Positions 31,929-43,269 of a stretch of 64,000 nt of DNA are shown here, piece by piece. Under the pieces are notes generated by a model. The model ran no database searches and had not been told where the DNA came from. It was given only the letters and a program-made list of their open reading frames with translations. The stretch comes from Siphonodentalium dalli. Lineage: Eukaryota; Mollusca; Scaphopoda; Gadilida; Siphonodentaliidae. The position numbers and the translations under genes were made by a program. The stretch spans positions 108,652,278 through 108,716,277 of the forward strand of contig CP136069.1 in assembly GCA_032622095.1 (NCBI GenBank), written 5' to 3'. The stretch's first letter is position 1, and each line of letters begins with the position of its first letter.

Positions 31929-32796
31929 CAATGTGAGAGAGGTAAAACAAACAATGGTGGTTAAGGGTAACTGAATTATGATTTACCATAATACAATGAT
32001 ACTTCAGAGCAATATATTTATGCTTAAAGCTTAATTGAATTGTTTTATCATAATTAGCTTATATCAGTAAATGTGCATTAACTTTGCATATACTCTGGAA
32101 TTTTTTTTCAACTGGTACCTATATCTTTCCAATTGTTGGAAAATTAAAAACTGAAACCCCTTTATTGGAGGATGTGTTAACATTTATTAACTGACTATGC
32201 TTAGCATATATGATTTATGCAGCACAATAAATTAGCTTATCCTGAAGCATGATTGGGTTCTTCGGCTATCTTACCTCGGGTATAATGGTATAAGCTGATG
32301 CAAAGATTGTAGGCGGAGCAGGGGGATGGGGGTAGTCAAAAATTTGCAGGAAGGAATGAATTTGTTTTTGCATCTGGCATTTTCGGGGACCCATCACCAC
32401 CAAACCTGCAAAACCAATATGTTTTTTACTCCCAATTTGTTTACATCCACCTCCCAAATTTCACTAAATTTGGTTCAAAACTGAATAAAGCTGTACTGAT
32501 ATTACTCATATGACTGGGAATGATCTATTTCATTTAGTTCAAATAACAGTTTAACCTGTTTCAGAAGCTGTTTTGATGGAAATAAACATAGTCACATCAC
32601 TCTATCAGACTTGGGTACTTTAGGTCTTGCCAGAGATCATCTTAGTTGATAGACAAGCAAATAATTCACTGATTGGCTTGATGCACTGATGACAGATATT
32701 TTTTACCCATTGATAGTCAGATACTTTCTATCCGTTGATAGTGACATTTAATGTCAGTTGCTCGCTCATTTTCCATTCACACAATGATCTATGCAT
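31929..32796. other. AT-rich intergenic stretch
   Basis: No convincing gene. The 63-codon minus frame at 32266-32457 is Pro-rich at its end and has no motif. Confidence 0.35.
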
Positions 32797-34093
32797 TAGG
32801 CCTAAAAAAAAATATGTCTGTTTCCGCTAACCCGACCGACCCTATTTTAAACCCCCGACCCTAAACTTTTTATTGCCATTGCACACAAAAATAATTTGAC
32901 CAAAAAAAAAAAAATTTAATTAAATTTTTTTTTTTTTTTAAATTTAGGTCCCAATTCATATCATAACAAGATGCAAAACATTTATATATTTATATATATT
33001 GACATAAGAAATTTAAGTTTACAAAAAGTTTTAAGTTTAACAGTTGGAATCATACTGTAAAGTATGTTTGGCTTTATCTAGCTTTCATCTGTGAAAACTT
33101 CAAATAATTTGAGTTCAGGTACCGGTATGTTATCATTCAGCGTTCAGACTTCAGTATTTCAATCAATTACAGCACAGGAACATTAACAATTTGATCAAAT
33201 CAACCTGGTTATCAAGTGGGATCTCATAATACCAAATGAAAAATTAACATAGAGATTAGTACCATATATAGTCATTACTACCTTAATACATGTACATTGT
33301 TTCTGTACTACATGTACATGTAGTATTTCTGTACTACATGTCCTACATGTACATGTAGTATATTATGTACGGTATGTGTCTCACTTGAATTTTATAAAAT
33401 AGCCTATTTATGAATTAGAGTGATAATAGCAAGTCTCATTTCAAGCAGGATAAGCATAATCCATTGAACCAAAAGATATCTGACAATAACTTATAAGCAT
33501 TTCCAATCCATACATATATAAAAAAGTTCCAAAGTTATACTTGAGAAACTTGATCAAATTGGCCTCTCAGTAAAATTCAAAATACTAACTCAAAGAGCCT
33601 TAGATTAGCTCTAAATGCAATGGATTTTCAAAACATTTCCAGGGGGAAAACCCCCACCATCATTCATCAGGGGGTCACCTTTCTCAAGCATTCCTTCGCT
33701 CAGGCCTTCAGGTTATGCCTTCGGCATATCATTGCCCAAAAATACCTAGATCCTTCACTGAATGTGGAGGAGAAGGTGGTGTTGTGAAGCCATCCTTAAG
33801 AGATCGGTACAAGACAGTCACTCCAATATGTGAACAGTGCAGTGGTGCTGGACTGACTCCAGTTGTCGCCAGACCATATGGGAAATATTAGGATTATCAA
33901 AGACTATATTAGTATATAGACTAGTATATCTGTAAATAAGCATATGTAAGATTGAATATTATTCAGTTATTTATAAAGATACTGGAAAAAAAAAAGTTAA
34001 CAACAAAAAAAGTTAAGCCTACCTACCTACCCTAATTTTTTTTAGCTCGTTAGCGGAAACAAAGGTATTTTTTTTTTTAGGCCTTAGCGACAT
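32797..34093. mobile_element. TIR element, same family as the core of 1-1266
   Basis: The left end ttaggcctaaaaaaaaatat plus gtttccgctaac mirrors the right end gttagcggaaac plus ttttaggccttagcgacat. Sub-terminal gaccgaccct and cctacctaccctaat blocks also match positions 210-240 and 1000-1030 of the first element. Palindromic tacatgtacatgta motifs occur at 33285-33362. The interior carries a short Cys-containing ORF. Confidence 0.75.
33715..33891 (+). CDS. 58-codon Cys-containing ORF inside a TIR element
   Basis: ATG 33715 to TAG 33889-33891. The protein is basic, with C7, C17 in an ECGGEGG block near 16-22, then PICEQCSGAGLTP near 38-50, so a C-x2-C knuckle is present. It is shorter than most zinc-binding proteins. 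The frame also stays open upstream through about 33667, just after a tcatcag stretch that could be a splice acceptor. It may therefore be an exon captured by the element, or a remnant of its transposase. The family is not recognised. Confidence 0.3.
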   Translation: MPSAYHCPKIPRSFTECGGEGGVVKPSLRDRYKTVTPICEQCSGAGLTPVVARPYGKY

Positions 34094-34100
34094 CAAGACA

Positions 34101-34685
34101 AGTTTATTTATTTAAGTTTTACGTTTCTGGAAGGTTCTTTTGTAATAGTGTGGTGAAGGAATTTTTTCACCCCACCGTCCCATATGCAAAAAGACATAGA
34201 TTAATGTCATCTCCACTGCACTAAGGTCCATATGAGGTCCCAGTACCATACATATGGTGTTTTTGTTGTTATAAATACTCAAAATGTGTTTTAAACTGTT
34301 ACAAATGTCAAATAAGTGCTCAAAGTAAAACATTTGCATGGGTCACCCACCCCGAAATACCTTCCTGTAAATTTCGTATTACACCCCTCCCCACCCCCCC
34401 CCCCCCCCCCCCCCATTTATCATTTATTTACGCTTAAGCCCTAATTGCCTATTTACGGCCATGGAAATGGTATATATCTGTGCAGGAGATGTCCCTTTAA
34501 TAAAATATACTACAGCTCTGGGAGTGAGGCACTTATTAGGACACCAGGGACAGAAATTTTCTTCAACTATTGAGTCTGTATGGGGCTACTACTTTGGGCC
34601 CATGATAATATACTATGAGATTGACTCAAATCAGCCACAATCAGAGGGAAGTAAGGGAGAGCAAGTTTGGTATTTAATTGTTAGA
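34101..34685. other. Spacer with a 21-nt C tract and an unassigned ORF
   Basis: C21 lies at 34394-34414. An 83-codon plus-strand frame at 34461-34712 runs into the following array and has no recognisable motif. Confidence 0.3.
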
Positions 34686-34689
34686 CGCA

Positions 34690-34905
34690 TATTTGTACTT
34701 GAGTGCAAATGATTTATGCTTAAGTGCAAATATTTGCAAATAAATAATAAATATGATTTGCGCTTTAAGAGCAAATAAATTGATAGACACATATTTGCGC
34801 TTTAGTGCAAATGATTTGTGCTTAAGGGCAAATTGTTTTGTGCTTAAGGCCAAATTGTTTTATGCTTAATCGCAAATGATTTGCGCTTAAGCGCAAATAA
34901 ATAAT
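34690..34905. repeat. Array of atttgcgcttaagcgcaaat palindromes
   Basis: About eight variants of the palindrome (g)cttaag(c)gcaaat / atttgcgcttaa follow one another, spaced about 20-30 bp. A single related copy is at about 14548 (catttgcacttaagtgcaaa). Confidence 0.75.
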
Positions 34906-35178
34906 AAATGTGAAAAGGGCCTCCCATAGTTGCCCACTTGCGATCAACTTCGCCTCAAAATTATGGACTTACATGTATTGTGCAGATAAAATACTGTTAA
35001 TCAATTAGAGAACTTATATATTTGATTTTCCGTTGATAGTAACTAGCCCATCTGAGAATAACTTTTGGAAACTCAGTCAATGTGGGAAAAAAAAAATCCA
35101 CCCCTACTATTATTTGGGCCTGCATGTAACGAGACCTTCAACTTCAAGACGACAAGAGTAAGGCCTAAATTTTTTTTT

Positions 35179-35551
35179 TTAATATTGCCTGTTGGAATTT
35201 GTGTGGATATCAATTTCAATTTTATAGCGAAGAGTGGTACAATTTTTTACCTCTTTTTTTTTCACGACGACATCTTCACCATCGGCATCGTCTTCGCTAC
35301 TTGACAACACAAGTTCTGCCGACAAAATCGACACTTTCTTCTTGCCAATCTTGGGCTGGTTCTGACAGCTCATTTTGCTTGTTCCACATTTGCAGCCTCT
35401 GCTGCAAAATGTCCCCGCATCCAAACAGGGACACGATGTCCGCAACGAACGAGACGTGCATGGCCGACTTCCTCCACGCGCATACATTCCCGCATGAACA
35501 ATTAACAGCCACCGGATCGCTTCCAAATCTATTTTTTAAACGTTCCGCCAT
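35179..35551 (-). pseudogene. Cys-rich motif locus with candidate splice donor
   Basis: On the minus strand a frame from 35526 carries CPCLDAGTFCSRGCKCGTS (about residues 32-50) followed by a Lys-rich and then an acidic Ser/Asp/Glu stretch (LSSSEDDADGEDVV). Shortly after, aagag|gtaaaaaa gives a plausible donor site near 35250, so the protein probably continues in another exon. A second minus frame starts at an ATG at 35551 (MAERLKNRFGSD) in good context, suggesting a frameshift between start and motif. The motif is shared with 26757-27038. It is either a decayed gene or a first exon whose frame I cannot settle. Confidence 0.4.
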
Positions 35552-35559
35552 TTTTATAT

Positions 35560-35800
35560 TATTAATGCCTGTCCGTCAGCATTATTTTTAGATCGATGAT
35601 ACATTCTGGTCTTTCTGACCCTTGACCCTTCGACCAATGCTTGCAATATCTAAACACCGATTTACGATGAAGGCCTGGGTTTGCTGGTGCGCGCGCCACC
35701 ATGGCAATCCGATTATTCTGGGCAAGAATAATTTCATATATAAATAACAGTTCTATCACTTTAACAGATAAATATTATTATTTTGTTTTTGTTTTTTTGG
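35560..35800. other. Intergenic sequence upstream of the Cys-rich locus
   Basis: Possible promoter side of the minus-strand Cys-rich locus. No TATA-like or other named element can be assigned. Confidence 0.25.
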
Positions 35801-35801
35801 T

Positions 35802-35854
35802 AGCTATGGGTGAACACAAGCTGTATCGCAAATATGCTATGCTCACCCATAGCT
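35802..35854. repeat. Hairpin with 12-bp perfect arms
   Basis: agctatgggtga (35802) and its reverse complement tcacccatagct (ends 35854) enclose 29 nt. No T tract or other terminator feature follows. Confidence 0.6.
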
Positions 35855-36385
35855 GGCAACAACCTACACACATGCCCAGCTGGTGGCTATTCCTGGTCTC
35901 CCATTTTCGACTTTCGCGACACGGGCAAAAAAAACAAAACAATTTATAACATTTAGTGCATACAAAAAGACATAGACTGATAGCGGGACTCAGAGCACAA
36001 ATATAAATTAAATCTAGTGATGGGCGGTTTTGAAATTTTGACTCGGTTACGGTTTCGGTTTGGACTAAAAGAGTTGACTCTCGGTTTTCGTTTCGGTTTT
36101 TTAAAGTACTAGTAGATTGCGTATATGTGTTGAGAAGAGAGCTCAGTGTGCCAAGATTCGGTAGGTATTAATTAAGTATGAAGTCAATTGTACCGATATC
36201 AAGGGGATCGTGCTATGTTGCAGCTTGGGTCCTCTGCTGCATCTGCCTTTGGCCTCTCCACTCAGTCCCTATCAATACTCTCTGGGTAATAACTGGTTCT
36301 GCCAATACATATATTCAGTTAAGTGCAGAGAACCACTGCAGGTGGGAATGAAGCATATAAAAACACTTAAAACACAGAGTGATTA
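35855..36385. other. Intergenic sequence, short ggttttcg/ggtttcgg-rich stretch
   Basis: A low-complexity ggtttcggttt-like run lies at about 36025-36105. No coding content was recognised. Confidence 0.35.
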
Positions 36386-36387
36386 CT

Positions 36388-36588
36388 GTTACCAACATGA
36401 CATATTTAAATTAATCCCGCCGTACCCCAACGCGATGTAATTTTGGTACCATGTGTTGCGTTCTAAAAATAGGTCGTTTGCAGTGGATTCATAGAGATGA
36501 CGAAATATGAGTGCGACAGAGTAGATTGTTTGATCGAAAGCATTTGAATTACGTCACAAGACTCGACTTGATGCTGGCTAATATATAT
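36388..36588. repeat. Dispersed repeat flanking the composite element, left
   Basis: The stretch from ttaccaacatgacatattta to gatgctggctaata matches 49398-49605 with small indels (shared blocks gcgttctaaaaataggtcg, cagtggattc and tttgatcgaaagcatttgaa). It lies immediately outside the TIR at 36591. Confidence 0.75.
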
Positions 36589-36595
36589 ACATCCC

Positions 36596-37065
36596 AGTGG
36601 GCACATGACGTCATATTTACGTTAGACCCAAACGTTGGATTTACATCGGATTACGGTTGGATATGAAAGTTAGATAGACGTCATATTCTGACGTTGGATT
36701 TACGTTAGATCCAAACGTTGGATTTATGTCGGATTACGGTTGGATATGAAAGTTAGATAGACGTCATATTCTGACGTTGGATTTACGTTAGATCCAAACG
36801 TTGGGTTTATGTCGGATTACGGTTGGATATGAAAGTTAGATAGACGTCATATTCTGACGTTGGATTTACGTTAGACCAAAACGTTGGATTTACGTTGGAT
36901 TATGGTTGGATATGAAAGTTAGATAGACGTCATATTCTGACGTTGAATTTACGTTAGACCCAGACGTTGGATTTACGTTGGATTATGGTTGGATATGAAA
37001 GTTAGATAGACGTCATATTCTGACGTTGGATTTATGTCAGATTATGATGTTGAAACTAACGTTGG
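36596..37065. repeat. GACGT-rich tandem array, 83-bp period, about 5.6 units
   Basis: The anchor gacgtcatattctgacgttg occurs at 36678, 36760, 36843, 36926 and 37009 (spacing 82-83 bp). Each unit also holds gttagaycca(a)acgttggat and ggttggatatgaaagttaga. TGACGTCA occurs in the first, partial unit. Confidence 0.9.
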
Positions 37066-38522
37066 TTGTAACAAAAATAACACATATATGTACAATTGAT
37101 ATTTATTCATGGCAGAAACTGCACGGGGTATATCCGGATAAGACAGCCATTGATGGATAAGACCACCATCGAAATTTTATTGCCTCCATGTCGTGATAAT
37201 AACCACATTTTGTTGTATTTACAGGTCCTTAAATAATTACTACTAAAGTGATTTCTGGTTATTGTACATTCAATAATATATATATTCTCCATGATTTGAT
37301 TACGCTGTTGTACGCTATGTGATTTATTTCGGACAAAACATTAACACATTTCAACTTATTTGATGATATTTCCATTTGGAATTGCATAATCGGTTTATAA
37401 TAATATAACCAAATGTCTCTATGTCACATGTTGGGTATAATCTTCAATAATATTAGCATTAATCTCCGAAAACGTGTTGTTAATACTACAAATTGGCATT
37501 AATATAATGGTCGTGTTTATTTTTATGGATAATACGGCCATCGGGGGAAAAAATCATGCTGGATAATACGGCCATCGATAATGATCGTGCATAAACAAGT
37601 CGGTGTTGTCGTTTTAAAGACACAAACATGTTATAATATGGCATTTAGTACACAATGTTTAATCTGACGTTTAGTACAGCAATAAGGCGACAGGCACAAT
37701 ACGTTATAATAATTGGTTAATTAATCATCGATGACGTATTAGCCTTCCTGCTAAGTTATTGCGATGGTCGTATTATCCGCTTCGATAAACAAGTCGGTTC
37801 TGTCGTTTAGAAAACACAGCATGTTATAATATGGCATTTAGTGCACACACAATGTGTACTTTGACATTTAATACAACAATAAAGTGACAGGCAAGCGCTA
37901 CGTTATAATAACTGATAATAATCGTCTTTTAATCGATGGCCGTATTATCCGTCTGCAAAATTAAAGCGATGGCCGTATTATCCAAAAAAATAACACAACA
38001 ATTACAATAATGGCAATTTGTCATATACAACTCGGGGATCAATGCTAATTGTTATTCAAGATATAGAGGCATTTGGTTATATTATTTCATTGGAAAGGAC
38101 CGATTCTGCAGCTCCAAATGAAAATATCAAATAAGTTGAAATGTGTTAATGTTTTGTCCGAAATAAATCACATAGCATGTACCAGCGTAACCAAATCGTG
38201 GAGAATATGTATATCATTGAATGTACAATAACCAGAAATCACATTAGTAGTATATTATTATTAATTAATTAAGGACCTGTAAATACAACAAAATGTGGTT
38301 ATTATCACGACATGGAGGCAATAAAATTTCGATGGTCGTCTTATCCACCGATGGCTGTCTTATCCGGATATACCCGTGCAGTTTCTGTCATGAATAAATA
38401 TCAATTGTACATATATGTGTTATTTTTGTTACAACCAACGTTTGTTTCAACATCATAATCTGACGCAAATCCAACGTCAGAATATGACGTCTATCTAGTT
38501 TCATATCCAACAATAATCCAGT
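37018..38522. repeat. Long imperfect palindrome with arms of about 450 bp
   Basis: Left-arm blocks (aacgttggttgtaacaaaaa, tcatggcagaaactgcacgg, gacaaaacattaacacattt, accaaatgtctctat) recur in mirrored order at about 38027-38460. The outermost part mirrors one unit of the 83-bp array (tgacgtctatctag...ccaac at 38483-38510). A third partial copy of one arm is at 38527-38630. The spacer at 37525-37985 contains two direct units of about 193 bp starting ataaacaagtcggt (37592, 37785) and several gataatacggccatcg / cgatggccgtattatc motifs. Confidence 0.75.
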
Positions 38523-38980
38523 AATAAAGGACCGGTAAATACAACAAAATGTGGTTATTATCACGACATGAAGGCCATAAAATTTCAATGGCCGTCTTAA
38601 TATCCACCGATGGCCGTCTTATTCGGATACACCCTGTGAACTATATCACTGTTAAAACAGAACCGTCAATTTTCACGGCAATTTGGGGACCGGTTGGACT
38701 GTGAATTTTTCAGGTCTTACCGTTAATTTTTTTTACAGCCAATCCGTGAATTTTTCACGGTGTGTCCATTCTTGACTTTACAATTGAACTGTAGAATTAA
38801 ACGGTTATGCCGTTAAAAATTTACAGCAAAACAGTGAATTTTCACGGTCTGCCCATTTATCAGTTACAGCAACACCGTCAAATTCTTAGTATTAGTCTGT
38901 TCATGTATTGACTTTTGTGGTCATTAATAGGCCTGATGATTGAAAATTGAAAATCTGTTCCTTATAATTTCAAATATATT

Positions 38981-39224
38981 TACAGTAATGCCCAAATTGA
39001 CCACTTAACCTCAGCAGAATTATGGGTAATTTTTCAGGATTTAGTCGGAAATATGGCTTGTTGCCATTTATTGGAAAGCTCTGTGAGCTTGTTGCCATTT
39101 ATTGGCAAGCTCTCAGCGAGAGCTTTCCGACAAATGGCAACATGCCATATTTCCAACTAAATCCTGAAAAATTACCCATAATTCTGCTGTGGTTAAGTGG
39201 TCAATTACTTTGGGCATTACTGTA
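38981..39224. mobile_element. TA-type palindromic MITE, copy 6 (longest)
   Basis: Starts tacagtaatgcccaaattga and ends actttgggcattactgta. It carries an extra direct duplication of gcttgttgccatttattgg in the centre. Its TIRs are somewhat diverged from the other copies. Confidence 0.87.
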
Positions 39225-40689
39225 GCAATATTGTAAATTCAACTCCGGACAGACACATGTATTATGTGAAATGCATACGCAGCTGGGGGTGGTTTCATAC
39301 AACCTCAGTAAAGCTGAAAATGTCTTTGTATGTATTTCATGAGTTATCTAACCTGAAATGCATTAACTTATGAGATAACTTTCTGACTGCACAGTTAGCT
39401 CAACTGCAACTATGCTAATTTCTGCAGTCCAATTTCACTGCTAATATACATGTACCAGTACCGGTATGTATAGTTTGAGTAAGTATAGAGTTTCAATGCA
39501 AATTGCAATCTATTAAATAAAATGCACAGACGGTTATCACATATACTAGTAGGTTAGCACGTTTCCAGGATAGAAAACTCTTTGAAAAAAACATACAAAG
39601 ACAACATCTTTCGCTTAATAGTAAAATGTAAATATTATGTAGACAAATAACATTTAATGAACAGGTCTGATAAACTGATGAAACAGTGACACAACAGTCA
39701 ACATATTCCTCTATCCATTTCTCCATAACAGTATACATATCCTGAAATTCCCATGTCCGGTTGATCAGCCAATGTATTGGCAACAGTATTTGTTCACGAA
39801 AATACAGTTCATTTGAAAGAACATCCGAAATAGCATTGAACAACTAAATTAAACACCACCGTCCTGCAACTGTCAACTTTATATATCAGACAGTACATCA
39901 GTTGCCATCGCATGCTTATGGGAAAGCTGGTTGTCGTCGCTGAGTCTTATATTCAAGGCTTTGAACTGTCTCGTGTATCAGAATATCTCAGTCACTTAAC
40001 TTTCCACAAATCTTGTAACATTATATTCAGTGCATTTCTGTGCCAGTTCCTATTGAACATTCTCGATTTATTGGAACCAGCTGACACCTGCAAGACCGGA
40101 ACAGTCCATAATTCACTAGAATATGTTTGAGATGGTGCTACATGTACACATGTAATAGACCATAATTGTAGATACCAGATTTCATTGAACCATTCAAGGA
40201 ATCTGTTCTTCAGTCACACTCGCGCAAACACACCCTGGGCAAAGACTCCATAGTACCGGCACTGGTACTTCGGTTATTACACATCAACTGGAGAAGATTG
40301 TACCATCCGTATGTTGCGTCCGATGTTTTTTCGCAGATACCGGTACTCGGTTGATGCTAACCCGTGCAAGCTCAGTGTAGCTCCTGAAAGAAAGAATAAT
40401 TTAAAATATTAGTGACTCACTGAATTGCATCATATTATTATAATTCCTAATTATGATTGTTATTAGGGTGACATCTTACCTGTTTGCACTTTTTTCTAAG
40501 ATTCTAAGAATCATATTATGGTATTGTACCAGAGTATATGTAAAAGTTAATTGTAAGAATAATATGACATGACCACTGCCCCACAGACCAAAACATTCAC
40601 ATAATGAGAGAACGTAGCCAATGTAATATTAAATGCACAAACACAGCAGAGTGATTCCAGAATGATTTTTATCACCTGAATAGCACTAT
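39225..40689. other. Mostly unassigned sequence inside the composite interval
   Basis: Apart from the minus-strand candidate exon at 39640-39843, nothing was recognised. The plus-strand frame at 39912-40130 has no motif. Confidence 0.3.
39640..39843 (-). other. Possible coding exon, family unknown
   Basis: A minus-strand frame of 116 codons (39493-39843) has a protein-like first half (SNELYFREQILLPIHWL, then WEFQDMYTVMEKWIEEYVD) and a Cys/Leu-rich second half that looks less coding-like. The DNA just upstream reads gtgtttaatttag, a possible splice acceptor. No domain is recognised and no partner exon was found, so this is weak. Confidence 0.2.
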
Positions 40690-41310
40690 GTAATATTCGA
40701 GTGTAATAGACGCGTGTAATATCGTCGCGTGCAATGACGTCACGCTGCTCTTTGGGACAAAGTTATCTGTGTTAATTATTGTTGTTTTCGATAAAATTTA
40801 AGCGATTATATGACCATGTGATAAAAAGTATCTCAAACTCGTTCTATTTTATACGGAATTTATCAACCTCGTCCACTAAATTCTATTTGAGCCTCGGTAA
40901 ACCTCGGCTCAAATCGAATTTAGTGAACTCGGTTGATAAATTCCATATAAAATAGAAACTCATGTGAGATCCTCTATCACATAATTTGGCCATAAAAGCA
41001 GTTTCATAATTATCGGTAATAGACACGTTTAATATCAGCGCGTGCGATGACGTCACGGCGTTCTTCAAATAACTTGCGATCGCTGTATTTTATGATTGTT
41101 GTTTTCGATGAATATTTCGCGTTGCTTCGGGTTTATTTGATCATGTGATAAAAGGTATCTCACACTCGTCCTATTTTATACGTAATTTATCAACCTCGTC
41201 CTCTAAATTCTATTTGAGCCTCGGTAAACCTCGGCTCAAATCGAATTTAGTGAACTCGGTTGATAAATTCCGTATAAAATAGAAAACTCATGTGAGATCC
41301 TCTATATTGG
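40690..41310. repeat. Tandem duplication of a hairpin-bearing repeat, two units
   Basis: Unit 1 (about 40690-40985) and unit 2 (about 41022-41310) share cgtgcratgacgtcac, ttgttgttttcgat and gtgataaaa(a/g)gtatctca. Each then carries a hairpin whose arms meet at tttgagcctcggtaaacctcggctcaaat-type sequence, with arms reaching about 80 bp (gaatttatcaacctcg / cggttgataaattcc). One arm also lies at 10895-10985. Confidence 0.8.
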
Positions 41311-42013
41311 TGGCTCATACCAGAACAAATTACTAATACCATGTATAAACGCCACTGAATCAACATCCGGTATGGTCCAGTGACCGAAGATTATAAGCGG
41401 TATGTAGAAAATTGAAAATCGAGACAATATTTATTCATTTTAAATTAGCAATGGGCACCGCCATTAAATTTAAATTATAAATGAAAAAGTCTGAACCGGA
41501 AACAGAACATATATCTGCACACCTATATAATATAACGCACATAGCTATAGAGACGTTTGTTCCGTTTCCCTGGCATTCCTATATTTCAAAATACCATGCG
41601 TATATTCCCCTGGTATTCTATGATGTAGAGAGTATATTGTCCCCTGACTGGCACTTAGATTTTGAAAATACACATGTACATGTATTACAATAGAAGAAAT
41701 CAGAAAACATTGCATATATATTAAAATGCGGCCGATGCGGGTATCGATTTATTGGATGCTATTTTGCAAGAGGAACATAGGGTAACAATGGTATTTGTCA
41801 ATCGATTTCTTGAACGTAATTTAACTAATTTTGATGCACCCGGTGCAAACATACTTTTGAATAAACAACTATTTTGAACGTAGTACTCGTAGCTGGAGAG
41901 CGAATACGGTCAAATTGACCTACCTGCGACCGAATCGACCTGGGATCGAATCGACTCAGCCGAAATGAAATAAAGAGGGCCGAATCGATGCGGGACCGAA
42001 TCGACACATTCCC
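41311..42013. other. Unassigned, with short cgaatcgac repeats
   Basis: Several copies of a (c)cgaatcga(c) block occur at about 41931-42005. No gene was recognised; the 70-codon frame at 41481-41693 has no motif. Confidence 0.35.
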
Positions 42014-42702
42014 GCTGATGTGGTCTATGTCGTACCTTTTTATACAGATCGGCACTCGGAGTGCCTTTCTATATGTATACAGATCGGCACTCCAGTCCCG
42101 CATACCGCGAGAGTTCATCTGCCGAAAATATGTTCATCTGCTTGCGCCTGCTATAATTTTATATCAATGGCGACAGCAAACTTGTCCTTTCCCTTCGAGA
42201 ACATGAGTGAGAAACGCTTCTCGTGAACCACCAACTACCACCAACACGTACTATTCATCTACATGTATCTAAATTATTTTTAGTTTAAATACAATCAAAT
42301 CAGTTTAAATTGGCACCGAAAACAAACACTTTCCGATCTATGGGAACCATGATTTCACCACAGTTGTTGGAAACTTGTCAAAAACCCCGAAAAGAGATGT
42401 CACCACCACTACTTATTAATATAATTGACAAGTAGGGAAAGCTACTGGGCCCACCCATCTCCCATCAAACCTAGACACTACGCCGCCCTAATGATCAGCT
42501 CAAACTGCCCATTAGGGCGGCTAACGGCTCCCTATACCCTGTGTAAAACTATCTATTTCACAACATTTTTCATCTAAACAATGAATGCTAGCCTTATTAC
42601 CTCACCATATATTTTCTGTCGGTACTCCCCGCCACAAGTTGACGCCAAAAGTTCCCACAATCGGCGCACCTAAATGCTTCTATCAGACATTTGTCATTTG
42701 TC

Positions 42703-43269
42703 AACATCACAAAACACGACTTCCATCTGCCATGTTGTTGATTTGATGACCTTCACACGATCATGTGACGATGCGGGGAAGTCTGAACAAAACAAGGTCA
42801 AACTACTGGATAACCTGATACAATCATTACTCATTTATAGCCGAAGTGTGATATCGCTGAACAGATGATAGGTTGAGAATAGAATAATCCCGACCGCTTA
42901 TACTGTATACCCAATGTTACATTTACATTGAATCTTGATTCCATCGGTGAATATATCCTGTTATTAAGTCTTTAAACTTATATTTTGCATACGTTGTAAG
43001 ATATTACGAAATAGTCTAGATCGTAACCACGATCGGAATAGCCTACTCTGTGAAAAAATGTCATCATGATTACTGCTGATTTCAATGTCGAACAATGGCT
43101 ATTTCTATACACAGGGTTTGAACATGTGGTGACACGACTACTGTTCCAAAAACTGTATTTTTTGAAAATGTTATGCCCAGTAGGCCTATAGCTGTTTGTT
43201 TTCTGTTCTTAGTGTTCATTGGAATGCTAACAGTCATTGTCTAACAAAAATTCATGGCATATACGAATA
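42703..43269. other. Spacer of the large inverted repeat
   Basis: Its last 100 bp (gtttgttttctgtt..., agtgttcattggaatg) are related to 53838-53915. No gene was recognised. Confidence 0.4.

Noticed and set aside
36596-37065. CRISPR-like array
   Set aside because: The whole 83-bp unit is repeated with no unique spacers, and the context is animal DNA.
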